Assembly: GCA_017397695.1 (NCBI GenBank)
Contig: JAFQIF010000069.1
Span: 1-12,943, forward strand
Direction: 5' to 3'
DNA: 12,943 nt
Source: Clostridia bacterium
GTDB taxonomy: Bacteria > Bacillota_A > Clostridia > Christensenellales > Aristaeellaceae
Part shown: piece after piece, positions 1 through 7,460 of the stretch
How positions within the stretch are numbered: the first letter of the stretch is position 1
Layout of the letters: every line of letters starts with the position of its first letter
Notes under the pieces: generated by a model
The model's input: the letters and a program-made list of their open reading frames with translations, nothing else
Databases searched by the model: none
Told to the model about the DNA's origin: nothing
Translations under genes and position numbers: made by a program

Positions 1-1
1 C

Positions 2-454
2 CCGGAGAAGCTGATTCCGCTGATGATTGCCAACTGTCTGAACGATAAGCCGCTGCCGGTGTATGGCGAGGGCCTCAATGTGCGTGATTGGCTGTATGTC
101 GAGGATCACTGCAAGGCGATCGATCTCATCATCCATAAGGGCCGTGTGGGTGAGGTGTACAACATCGGCGGCCATAACGAGATGAAGAACATTGATATCG
201 TGAAGATGATCTGCAAGGCGCTGGATAAGCCCGAGAGCCTGATTACCTATGTCACAGACCGTAAGGGTCACGACATGCGCTATGCGATTGATCCTACGAA
301 GATTCACAACGAACTGGGCTGGCTGCCGGAAACGAAGTTTGTCGATGGCATCAAGAAGACGATTCAGTGGTATCTGGATAATCGCGGCTGGTGGGAGGAG
401 ATTATCTCCGGCGAGTACCAGAGCTACTATGAGAAGATGTATGCAGGCAGATAA
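2..454 (+). CDS. rfbB: dTDP-glucose 4,6-dehydratase, C-terminal part (5' end outside window)
   Basis: RmlB/RfbB converts dTDP-glucose to dTDP-4-keto-6-deoxyglucose, the second step of dTDP-L-rhamnose synthesis in the cytoplasm. The reading frame is already open at base 2, and about 150 residues of a protein normally about 330-350 long are present. The visible part begins [13 protein letters not shown] and continues [24 protein letters not shown], the conserved substrate-binding stretch of this extended SDR family. YNIGG and the tail with GW.P...F..GI..TI.WY follow, as is usual. The NAD-binding GxxGxxG and the YxxxK site lie upstream of the window. It ends in TAA and is followed 98 bp later by rfbD in the same direction, so both probably belong to one rhamnose (cell-wall or capsule polysaccharide) operon. 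An ATG at 23 is internal and not a real start. Confidence 0.95.
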   Translation, partial: PEKLIPLMIANCLNDKPLPVYGEGLNVRDWLYVEDHCKAIDLIIHKGRVGEVYNIGGHNEMKNIDIVKMICKALDKPESLITYVTDRKGHDMRYAIDPTKIHNELGWLPETKFVDGIKKTIQWYLDNRGWWEEIISGEYQSYYEKMYAGR

Positions 455-552
455 TGGAAGATGTCGGGGCTGACGGATAAAACCTGTTTTTGAAATGGGT
501 GCGTCTATCGTTTTCTGTTGCCGCTGATCTGCTTTGAAGAAGGGAATTAGCA

Positions 553-1419
553 ATGAAGGTATTGGTAACCGGCGTTGCCGGACAGCTCGGTCACGATGTG
601 GTGAATGAGCTTGAAAAGCGCGGGCATACGGCTGTTGGCGTCGATGTTGCGGAGATGGACATCACGGACAGCGCGGCTGTGGAGCGTGTGATTGCAGGCG
701 AGATGCCAGATGCTGTAATCCACTGTGCGGCTTGGACGGCGGTGGATGCAGCAGAGGATATGGAGAATCGGGACAAAGTGCGCGCGATCAACGCAGGCGG
801 TACGGAGAACATTGCAAAGGTTTGCCGCAAAGTTGGCGCAAAGATGATGTATATCTCCACGGATTACGTGTTTGACGGACAGGGGGATACGCCCTGGGAG
901 CCGGATTGTCAGGATTATGCACCGCTGAATGTGTATGGACAGACTAAGCTCGAAGGTGAGCTCGCTGTGAAGAAGTGGCTGGAAGCATATTTTATTGTGC
1001 GCATTGCCTGGGTATTTGGCGTTAACGGCAAAAACTTTATCAGGACGATGCTCAGCGTTGGCCAGAAGTATCCGATGCTGCGCGTGGTTCATGATCAGAT
1101 CGGCACGCCGACATATACCTATGATCTGGCCCGTCTGTTGGTGGATATGATTGAAACCGACAAATACGGCATGTATCATGCGACAAATGAGGGTGGGTAT
1201 ATTTCCTGGGCTGGTTTTGCCAGGGAGATTTTCCGCCAGGCGGGCATGGATACGCAGGTGACGCCGGTAACTACAGCGGAATACGGTCTGAGCAAGGCTG
1301 CGCGTCCGTTCAACAGCAGGCTGGACAAGCGCAAGCTGGTGGAAATGGGCTTTGAGCCGCTGCCAACCTGGCAGGATGCGTTGGCGCGCTATCTCAGGGA
1401 GATTCAGTACAACGGATAA
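553..1419 (+). CDS. rfbD: dTDP-4-dehydrorhamnose reductase
   Basis: RmlD/RfbD performs the last step of dTDP-L-rhamnose synthesis, the NAD(P)H-dependent reduction of dTDP-4-dehydro-L-rhamnose. The 288-residue length is normal for the family. The N-terminal Rossmann motif TGVAGQLG lies at residues 6-13, the catalytic STDYVFDG segment at 102-109, and the YGQTK motif gives the YxxxK catalytic pair (Y128, K132). RPFNSRLDKRKL near the C-terminus is also typical. The ATG at 553 is supported by GAAGAAGGG at 536-544, eight bases upstream. It follows rfbB in the same orientation with no convincing terminator between them, so co-transcription is likely. rfbA and rfbC are not in the window and may lie upstream. 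Confidence 0.96.
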   Translation: MKVLVTGVAGQLGHDVVNELEKRGHTAVGVDVAEMDITDSAAVERVIAGEMPDAVIHCAAWTAVDAAEDMENRDKVRAINAGGTENIAKVCRKVGAKMMYISTDYVFDGQGDTPWEPDCQDYAPLNVYGQTKLEGELAVKKWLEAYFIVRIAWVFGVNGKNFIRTMLSVGQKYPMLRVVHDQIGTPTYTYDLARLLVDMIETDKYGMYHATNEGGYISWAGFAREIFRQAGMDTQVTPVTTAEYGLSKAARPFNSRLDKRKLVEMGFEPLPTWQDALARYLREIQYNG

Positions 1420-1474
1420 ACAAGTTGGTTTCGCTTTTGTTCGCGCAAGAGCAGCTTATGTGCAGTACGGATGA

Positions 1475-1618
1475 TCTGTACTCACTGGTGGAAAAGCAAA
1501 ACAGTTGTTTGAAAAGCCGTGGAGGATATCCTCCGCGGTGCTGCCGCTGCTGATTGTGTTTCTGTGTGCGTCTCAATACTTTATGAGCGGCCTGACTGCC
1601 GACGCGATCAAGGAATAA
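1475..1618 (+). pseudogene. 3' remnant of a carbohydrate ABC-transporter permease
   Basis: In the frame ending at the TAA of 1616-1618, the last ~33 codons read WRISSAVLPLLIVFL followed by CASQYFMSGLTADAIKE. This resembles the C-terminus of MalG/LacG-type sugar ABC permeases: the last membrane segment (LPLLIVFL), then QRYFvsGLtaGAvKG. The frame is open only from 1475, after an in-frame TGA at 1472, and the residues before WRISS do not look like a permease. The remnant is therefore a truncated tail, not a gene. Such permeases usually sit directly upstream of GH42 beta-galactosidase genes, as here. Recognition is by motif memory only, over a short stretch, so confidence is moderate. The rest of 1420-1690 holds no other gene that I can see. 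Confidence 0.5.
1517..1538. repeat. 22-bp palindrome inside the permease remnant
   Basis: The 14-bp core GGAGGATATCCTCC (1521-1534) is a perfect palindrome. It is flanked by CCGT on the left and GCGG on the right, which extend it to 22 bp with one T-G mismatch pair on each side of the core. It lies about 150 bp upstream of the beta-galactosidase start. It could be a regulator-binding dyad or a chance feature of the decayed permease tail. No good -35/-10 pair could be assigned beside it. Confidence 0.35.
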
Positions 1619-1690
1619 CCGGCAGGGCTGTCGAGTGTTTCAAGCATTCACATGAGACCTACGAGACTGATTTGAGGAGGATTTCAAACC

Positions 1691-3733
1691 ATGTCCGTAT
1701 TGTTGGATGGAAAGAAGCTCGTGTTGGGCACCTGCTATTATCCCGAGCACTGGCCGCAGGAAATCTGGAAGGAAGACCTTGAGCGCATGCTGGAAGCCGG
1801 CATCGAGGTCATCCGCATCGCAGAATTTGCCTGGAGTAAGACGGAGCCCTACGAGGGCATGTTCGTGTATGACTTTTTCGACGGATTCCTGGATCTGTGC
1901 GAAGAGATGGGCATGAAGGTCATCTTCTGTACACCGACGGCGACCCCGCCCGCCTGGCTGACGGAGAAGTATCCTGAAGTGCTCAATTGCAACATCGATG
2001 GTGTGAAGTACCGTCACGGCGCGAGAAGGCACTACAACTATAATGCGCCGATCTATCGCGAGCTGACCGCGCGCATCACACACAAGCTGGGCGAGCACTA
2101 CGGCCCGCGCAAGTGTATCATCGGCTGGCAGCTGGATAACGAGCTCAACTGCGAGACCAGCGAGTTCTATTCCGAGGCAGACTCTGCAGCGTTCCGTGTC
2201 TTCCTGCAGAAGAAGTACGGCACGCTGGATGCGCTCAACAAGGCATGGGGTACCGCATTCTGGAATCAGGATTATACGGCCTGGGATGAGGTGCATGTGC
2301 CGCGCACGACGATCTCCTATTCCACCAATCCGCACGAGGTGCTGGATTACACGCGCTTTGTCTCCGACAGCGCGCGCGGCTACGCCAAGCTGCAGGCCGA
2401 CATCCTGCGCAAGTATCTCAAACCGGATGATTTTATCACCACCAACGGTCTGTTCGGCAACCTGGATAACCACGCGATGACCGAGGAGAGCCTGGATTTC
2501 CTGACCTACGACAGCTATCCGAACTTCGCATACTGCCTGGACCAGGATATGAACAAGCCGCGCGATCTGAAGGACCGCAAGTGGAGCCGCAACCTGACGG
2601 AGACGCGCTCTGCGTCCGGCAAGTTCGGCATCATGGAGCAGCAGAGCGGCGCAAACGGCTGGAACACCCGCATGGAAGCGCCGACGCCGCGTCCGGGCCA
2701 GCTGATGCTGTGGACGATGCAGTCCGTCGCGCACGGCGCGGACTTCATCAGCTACTTCCGCTGGCGCACCTGCACGATGGGCACGGAGATCTACTGGCAC
2801 GGTATCCTGGATTACTCCAGCCGTGAGAACCGCCGCCTGCGCGAGGTTCGCCAGGTGAACGAGATGTTCAAAAAGATGGCGCCGATTGCCGGTGCGGCTT
2901 TCAAGGCCGAAGTCGCGATCCTCAAGGATTATGACAACGTTTGGGATGCACAGCTGGACGTCTGGCATGGCCGCGTGGACAGCGCGAGCCAGAAGGCACT
3001 GTTTGCCGCCGCGCAGTACAGCCATACGCCGGTCGACTTTGTGTATTTGGAGCATGCGACGCTTGAGCAGCTGGCCAAGTACAAGGCGCTGTTCTATCCG
3101 CATGCGACGATCATGACCAAGGCGCGTGCCGAGCTGCTCAAGGCCTACGTCGAGCAGGGCGGCCAGCTGGTGTTCGCCTGCCGCACGGGCTACAAGGATA
3201 TCACGGGTCAGTGCGTGATGGTTAAGCTGCCGGGCCTTGTGTCCGGCCTGACCGGCACGGACATTCCGGAGTATTCCTTCATTGCGCCGGACGCGGGCAA
3301 GGTAACCATCGACTGGAACGGCACCGAGCTGGACGCTGCTGTGTTTGCCGACCAGCTGGAACCGCTTGAGGGCGCCAAGCAGGAGGGTGTGTATACCGCC
3401 GACTACTACGCTGGAACCGGCGCGCTGATCTCTAACGAGGTCGGCAAGGGCAAGGTGTATTACTACGGCACGGCGTTTACCGAACAGGCTGCTCACGTGT
3501 TCCTTGAAAAGCTGGGCGTAGCCAATCCATACCAGGATGCGCTCAAACTGCCGGAGTGCTGCGAACTGGCTGTGCGCGAAAAGGACGGAAAGGCGTATGC
3601 CTTTATCCTTAACTACGCGAGCGAACCGGCTGAGGTTGACTTCCTGAAGGATGCTGTTAATCTCCTTACTGGTGAGAAGCTCGGCGGCAAGACTGTCCTG
3701 CCCAAGTACGGTGTAATTGTAGCCGCGCTGTAA
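1691..3733 (+). CDS. Beta-galactosidase, glycoside hydrolase family 42
   Basis: A retaining beta-galactosidase expected to release galactose from beta-galactosides, including galacto-oligosaccharides, in the cytoplasm. No signal peptide is seen. The 680-residue length suits GH42. The N-terminal TIM barrel carries the family hallmarks YYPEHWP (16-22), IRIAEFAWSKTEP (41-53) and GWQLDNE (145-151). In the last, E151 is the expected acid/base, while E316 in IMEQQSGANGW is the expected nucleophile. YDSYPNF (273-279) is also typical. The trimerisation and C-terminal beta domains follow from about residue 395. The start is set by GAGGAGG at 1674-1680, ten bases before the ATG. Immediately upstream lies the tail of a sugar permease, suggesting that a former transporter-hydrolase operon lost its transporter. 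A terminator follows at 3774. A long antisense reading frame over this gene is a GC-bias shadow. Confidence 0.96.
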   Translation: MSVLLDGKKLVLGTCYYPEHWPQEIWKEDLERMLEAGIEVIRIAEFAWSKTEPYEGMFVYDFFDGFLDLCEEMGMKVIFCTPTATPPAWLTEKYPEVLNCNIDGVKYRHGARRHYNYNAPIYRELTARITHKLGEHYGPRKCIIGWQLDNELNCETSEFYSEADSAAFRVFLQKKYGTLDALNKAWGTAFWNQDYTAWDEVHVPRTTISYSTNPHEVLDYTRFVSDSARGYAKLQADILRKYLKPDDFITTNGLFGNLDNHAMTEESLDFLTYDSYPNFAYCLDQDMNKPRDLKDRKWSRNLTETRSASGKFGIMEQQSGANGWNTRMEAPTPRPGQLMLWTMQSVAHGADFISYFRWRTCTMGTEIYWHGILDYSSRENRRLREVRQVNEMFKKMAPIAGAAFKAEVAILKDYDNVWDAQLDVWHGRVDSASQKALFAAAQYSHTPVDFVYLEHATLEQLAKYKALFYPHATIMTKARAELLKAYVEQGGQLVFACRTGYKDITGQCVMVKLPGLVSGLTGTDIPEYSFIAPDAGKVTIDWNGTELDAAVFADQLEPLEGAKQEGVYTADYYAGTGALISNEVGKGKVYYYGTAFTEQAAHVFLEKLGVANPYQDALKLPECCELAVREKDGKAYAFILNYASEPAEVDFLKDAVNLLTGEKLGGKTVLPKYGVIVAAL

Positions 3734-3773
3734 GCGCAGAATCATCGGAACCGCAACGTAAACGAAGAGAATG

Positions 3774-3816
3774 AAAAGGCCAAAGCTGTCAGGCAATCTG
3801 ATGGCTTTGGCCTTTT
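3774..3816 (+). terminator. Rho-independent terminator after the GH42 gene
   Basis: A perfect 13-bp stem, AAAAGGCCAAAGC (3774-3786) pairing with GCTTTGGCCTTTT (3804-3816), encloses a 17-nt loop and ends in four T. The A-run on the left arm means it could also act on the opposite strand. It lies 40 bp after the beta-galactosidase stop codon and separates it from the chaperone gene. Confidence 0.9.
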
Positions 3817-3851
3817 ATGGATTGGGAGTTTGCCTGAAAGGCTGTTCGATC

Positions 3852-3880
3852 TTTACTTTTTGCTCCGGATCGTATATGAT
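3852..3880 (+). promoter_or_regulatory. Predicted sigma-A promoter of the TorD-like chaperone gene
   Basis: TTTACT (3852-3857) and TATGAT (3875-3880) are spaced by exactly 17 bp, which is a good housekeeping -35/-10 pair. The predicted transcript would begin near 3887, about 40 bp before the start codon. Just downstream, ACACAA (3883-3888) and TTGTGT (3894-3899) form an inverted repeat around the predicted start point, a suitable place for a repressor, though I cannot name one. Confidence 0.6.
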
Positions 3881-3928
3881 AGACACAATGAATTTGTGTG
3901 TCAGAAAACATGATTTGGAGAAAAGAGA

Positions 3929-4603
3929 ATGCAAGAAGAAATGAAAGTGATTCTGGATACGCTTCTGGCGGGCAGGGCGTATGTCTTTTCGGTACTTCAC
4001 AGGCTGCTGGGCAGTGAACCGACGAAGGAACTGCTGGAGGCTGTATCCAGCAGCGAGAGCCTGCAGGCGATTGCCTTGTTTGAAGGCGACAGCGAAGCGG
4101 CGGCAAAACTCAAAGGCGTGCTTGCTTCCTGCAGCGAGATGGATCATGATGCAGCAAAGATGGAATACACTCGTTTGTTCCTTGGCCCGGATCAGCTGAT
4201 CGCCCCGCCGTGGGAATCTTGCTATACGGCTAAAGAGCGTGCGCTGTTTCAGGAGTCGACGCTGCAGGTACGCAGCTGGTATCAGCAGTACAGCTATGTG
4301 CCCGCAGGATATCCCAGCCATCCGGACGATCACATCAGCCTGATGATGCACTTCCTTGCGCTGACAACCGAACGCGCGAAGGATTGTCTGACTCAGGAAC
4401 TGCTGTGCGGCTACCGTAGTCTGCTGGAGGGGCAGAAGCTTTTTGAGAAGAATCATATCCTGAATTGGATGGACGCTTACTGCGCGGATATGGACAAATC
4501 CGAAACGAAGCTGCTCTATCCGCAGCTGGCGCGCGCCATGGCGGAATTCATCGCCTACGATCAGCAGGTGATCAGTGAACTTCTGGAAGCTGTTGCTCAG
4601 TGA
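3929..4603 (+). CDS. TorD/DmsD-family molybdoenzyme maturation chaperone
   Basis: A cytoplasmic all-helical chaperone of the TorD/DmsD/NarJ superfamily. Members bind the Tat leader and apoprotein of DMSO-reductase-family enzymes until the cofactor is inserted. The 224-residue length is normal. The family signature is clear: EYTRLFLGP (79-87), then PPWESCY (93-99), then the P-D-D-H motif followed by a helix ending HFLA (132-144), the counterpart of the family's E..PDH..ELeFM. No signal peptide or membrane segment is present. GGAG at 3917-3920 sits eight bases before the ATG. The probable client is the DmsA-like protein encoded 150 bp downstream, which has a Tat leader. The gene has its own promoter and is followed by a hairpin, so it may be transcribed separately from dmsA. 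Which subfamily (TorD, DmsD or other) cannot be settled by eye. Confidence 0.9.
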   Translation: MQEEMKVILDTLLAGRAYVFSVLHRLLGSEPTKELLEAVSSSESLQAIALFEGDSEAAAKLKGVLASCSEMDHDAAKMEYTRLFLGPDQLIAPPWESCYTAKERALFQESTLQVRSWYQQYSYVPAGYPSHPDDHISLMMHFLALTTERAKDCLTQELLCGYRSLLEGQKLFEKNHILNWMDAYCADMDKSETKLLYPQLARAMAEFIAYDQQVISELLEAVAQ

Positions 4604-4643
4604 AGAATAAAATAACAGTAAATTTGTAAAAACTGTGTCTTTT

Positions 4644-4680
4644 TCTGCCGATACAGCCTTCAAAAGGTTGCATCGGCAGA
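4644..4680 (+). terminator. Hairpin after the chaperone gene overlapping the dmsA promoter
   Basis: TCTGCCGAT (4644-4652) pairs perfectly with ATCGGCAGA (4672-4680). An inner CAGCCTT/AAGGTTG stem (4654-4660 with 4664-4670, one G-T pair) extends it to a long hairpin. It is followed by TTATTATA rather than a clean T-run, so termination may be partial. The right arm contains the predicted -35 box of the dmsA promoter. Confidence 0.55.
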
Positions 4681-4696
4681 TTATTATATGTATACT
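4668..4696 (+). promoter_or_regulatory. Predicted sigma-A promoter of the dmsA-like operon
   Basis: TTGCAT (4668-4673) and TATACT (4691-4696) are separated by exactly 17 bp, a strong housekeeping match. The expected transcription start is near 4703, giving a leader of about 50 nt. The -35 box lies within the right arm of the hairpin at 4644-4680. Confidence 0.7.
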
Positions 4697-4704
4697 GTAT
4701 ATAG

Positions 4705-4722
4705 TGTGATATGCAATTCACA
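4705..4722. promoter_or_regulatory. Operator-like dyad TGTGA-N8-TCACA just after the dmsA promoter
   Basis: TGTGA (4705-4709) and TCACA (4718-4722) form a perfect 5+5 dyad with an 8-bp spacer, starting about where transcription should begin. The half-sites match those used by the CRP/FNR superfamily, but those regulators normally use a 6-bp spacer. The position downstream of the -10 box fits a repressor better than an activator. The regulator cannot be identified from this sequence. Confidence 0.4.
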
Positions 4723-4752
4723 AGAAAAAGGAGAAAGTGAGAGGAAAACAAC

Positions 4753-7446
4753 ATGGCACTGATTCAAAACGTGCTCGATACCATGGTCAGCCGCAGGAAC
4801 TTCCTGAAGGGTTCTGCCGCTGCGATCGGTACCGCCAGCTTCGCGCTGAATGCGACCGCTATCGCTGAGAGTAATACCCTCAAGGCGACCGGTGAAGAGA
4901 CCATCCCGGCAGCCGGCGAACCTATCGTCTCTGAAGATGGCGGCAAGTGGGTTGCGGCTCCCTGCTGGCACAACTGCGGCGGTAAGTGTCTGGTGAAGGC
5001 CTATGTGAAGGATGGCGTCATCCTTCGTCAGAAGACCGACGATTACAACACCGACGATCAGTATAACCGTCAGCAGCGCTCCTGCCTGCGTGGCTTCTCC
5101 CAGCAGTATCAGGCGCGCGGTCTGGATCGCCTCAAGTATCCGATGAAGCGCAAGAACTGGACACCGGGCAATCCGAACGGAGCGCTGCGCGGTATCGATG
5201 AGTGGGAGCGCATCTCCTGGGACGAGGCGGCGCAGTACATCGCCGATGAGATCAAGCGCGTCAATGAAACCTACGGCGACAACGCCATCCTGTGCAACGG
5301 TGCGGGTACCGACGTCCTCAACAAGATGAACATCAACTACCTCAGCGCCTGGCGTACGGGCTCCTGGGGCGGCTGGTTTGCGCCGGGCGTGCTCGGTTGG
5401 GGCGACGCCTGCTACGATTACAACTGTAACAACGACCGTATGGACATGTTCAATTGTGAATATGTCGTGGCCTTCGGTTATAACCCGGCCTGGTCTTCTC
5501 TGGGCAACGCGACCAACTACGCCAAGGCGTGGAAGGATGCGGGCACCAAGTTCATCCTCTTTGACCCGATTTACACCGATACTGCGTCCATCTTGGATGC
5601 GCAGTGGGTGCCGATCCGTCCGGGTACGGACATGGCCGCCATGCTGGCGATGGCCTATGTCATGCTCGAAGAGGATAAGGACGGCAGCCTGATCGATTGG
5701 GACTTCCTCAATCGCTGCTGCGTGGGCTTCGATGCCGATCATATGCCGGCCGACGCGAAGACGAACGAGAACTTCTTCGGATATCTCAAGGGCGAATACG
5801 ACGGCGTCGCCAAGACTCCGGAATGGGCTGAGGAGATCACCGGCGTCAAGGCCGAGACCCTGCGTCAGGTCGCGCGCGTCCTGGGCAAGGACAACAAGGT
5901 TGCGCTCCTGTCCAGCTGGGCTTCTGCACGTAACTACAACACCGAGCAGCTGCCGCAGCTAGCCATCTGCCTGGGTGCGATGGGCGGCCATATCGGCAAG
6001 AGCGGCCACTGCACCGGCCCGACCGCTTGGAACCACACCAATAACTTTGGTCCGCGCCTGATCCGCGTGGGCTCTGCGGGCGACGTCGGCGGCGCTGGCG
6101 GCACCGGTTCTGCTACCTCCGTTTCTGAAACGCAGCTGTGGGATGCCTGTATGGGCAAGCCGTTCAATCCGACCACCCTGTGGACGATGATCAACGGCTG
6201 GGGCCTGGGCTGGAAGGGCGGCATGGAAGGCTATGACCTGTCCAAGCGCATTGAAAACATCACCGCTCCGGTCAAGATGATCTGGAACGGCGCGTCTGCC
6301 AAGCTCACCTGCTGCGAGGGTGTCAAGAAGGGCATCGAGGTCTTCCGCGCGATGGACTTCGTCGTGGGCCAGGGCCACTTCCTGACGGCGACCAACAAGT
6401 ACTGCGATATCGTCCTGCCGATCTCCACCAACTGGGAGCGTGAGGGCGCGTACATCTGGGACGGCTACTACAACCGTGACATCCTGCTCATCAACCGTCA
6501 GGTGCTTGATCCGTACTTCGAGTCCGTCTCCGATACCGAGGCGAGCATCAAGATCGGCGAGAAGCTGGGCCTGAGCGCCGATATGTGGGGCACCATGAGC
6601 GCGACACAGCAGCTGTTCAACTCTGTTGCCACCTCCACCGTCATCAAGGAAGACGGCGAGACCTGGGAGAACCTCGTCTCCATCACCGAGGATGACATCA
6701 AGGAGTGGGGCGTGGAAGGCCAGCCGCAGGAGGGCCGCATCTCCATCAAGAAGTACTTCGAGGACGGCATGTACCGTGTCGACCGCAAGCCGGGCGACAA
6801 GCTGGGCTACATTGACAAGCAGGCCTTCCGTGAGGATCCGGAAGCGAATCCGATCGCGACGACCAGCGGCAAGATCGAGTTCTACTGCCAGACCTATGCC
6901 GATATGATCAACAGCCACGGCTTCTCCGAGGCGGAGTATCATGGACTGCCGAAGTATCAGCCGATCGCCCAGGGCTACGAGGCCACCTTCGTGGACGGCG
7001 ATATCAAGGGCGCCAAGAGCGAGTATCCGCTCCAGTGTTACAACCCGCACTATCAGCGCCGTGCGCACTCCGTGTTCGACAATATCCCGTGGCTGCGTGA
7101 AGCCTGCACCAACCCAGTGTTCATCTCCAAGTACGACGCTGTTGAGCGCGGCATCGCGGACGGCGACACCGTAAAGGTTTCTTCCAAGTACGGCGAGACC
7201 CTGCGCCATGCTACCGTGACCGCGCGCCTGTATCCGGGCGTTGTGGCGCTGCCGCACGGACCGTGGGTCAATGTCGATGAGAAGAACGGCGTCGACAAGA
7301 GCGGCTCCGAAAACTACATCACCGGTAATGTCGCCACCGGCCTGGGCATCGACGGCTACAATTCTCTGAACGTTCAGGTCAGCAAGTGGACCGAAGAGCC
7401 GCTCCCGGCGGACTGCGACGTTCCGCAGACGATTCTTTTTGAGTAA
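4753..7446 (+). CDS. DmsA-like molybdopterin oxidoreductase catalytic subunit, Tat-exported
   Basis: A DMSO-reductase-superfamily enzyme with a Mo-bisMGD cofactor and one [4Fe-4S] cluster. It is probably a terminal reductase for an S-oxide, N-oxide or similar acceptor; the substrate is unknown. The 897 residues begin with a Tat leader, SRRNFLKGSAAAIGTASFAL (13-32). The N-terminal cluster site is C71-x3-C75-x3-C79 with C111 in SCLRG, the DmsA-type pattern. YLSAWRTGS (196-204) can be aligned by eye with the DmsA segment ending in the Mo-ligating serine, suggesting S204; C220 in GWGDAC is a less likely alternative. VVAFGYNP (238-245), a C-terminal dinucleotide-binding domain (about 755-890) and the KSGSENYITGN tail fit the family. 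The start is fixed by GAGG at 4741-4744 and by the Tat leader. dmsB follows after 14 bp. No twin copy or anchor subunit is nearby. Confidence 0.93.
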   Translation: MALIQNVLDTMVSRRNFLKGSAAAIGTASFALNATAIAESNTLKATGEETIPAAGEPIVSEDGGKWVAAPCWHNCGGKCLVKAYVKDGVILRQKTDDYNTDDQYNRQQRSCLRGFSQQYQARGLDRLKYPMKRKNWTPGNPNGALRGIDEWERISWDEAAQYIADEIKRVNETYGDNAILCNGAGTDVLNKMNINYLSAWRTGSWGGWFAPGVLGWGDACYDYNCNNDRMDMFNCEYVVAFGYNPAWSSLGNATNYAKAWKDAGTKFILFDPIYTDTASILDAQWVPIRPGTDMAAMLAMAYVMLEEDKDGSLIDWDFLNRCCVGFDADHMPADAKTNENFFGYLKGEYDGVAKTPEWAEEITGVKAETLRQVARVLGKDNKVALLSSWASARNYNTEQLPQLAICLGAMGGHIGKSGHCTGPTAWNHTNNFGPRLIRVGSAGDVGGAGGTGSATSVSETQLWDACMGKPFNPTTLWTMINGWGLGWKGGMEGYDLSKRIENITAPVKMIWNGASAKLTCCEGVKKGIEVFRAMDFVVGQGHFLTATNKYCDIVLPISTNWEREGAYIWDGYYNRDILLINRQVLDPYFESVSDTEASIKIGEKLGLSADMWGTMSATQQLFNSVATSTVIKEDGETWENLVSITEDDIKEWGVEGQPQEGRISIKKYFEDGMYRVDRKPGDKLGYIDKQAFREDPEANPIATTSGKIEFYCQTYADMINSHGFSEAEYHGLPKYQPIAQGYEATFVDGDIKGAKSEYPLQCYNPHYQRRAHSVFDNIPWLREACTNPVFISKYDAVERGIADGDTVKVSSKYGETLRHATVTARLYPGVVALPHGPWVNVDEKNGVDKSGSENYITGNVATGLGIDGYNSLNVQVSKWTEEPLPADCDVPQTILFE

Positions 7447-7460
7447 GGAGGCAGACAACC

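Noticed and set aside
1519..1782. GTG-started 87-codon plus-strand frame overlapping the GH42 start
   Set aside because: It is out of frame with the permease-like tail, has no ribosome binding site, and runs into the well-supported beta-galactosidase start.
1640..3796. 718-codon open frame on the minus strand across the GH42 gene
   Set aside because: It is antisense to a well-supported beta-galactosidase, has no recognisable domain, and is explained by GC-rich third positions of the real gene.
4705..4722. Classical CRP or FNR site before dmsA
   Set aside because: Half-sites are similar to CRP but the spacer is 8 bp, not 6, and the position is downstream of the -10 box; kept only as an unnamed dyad.
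4684..5742. 352-codon minus-strand frame over the start of dmsA
   Set aside because: It covers the predicted dmsA promoter and Tat leader in antisense and has no recognisable motif.
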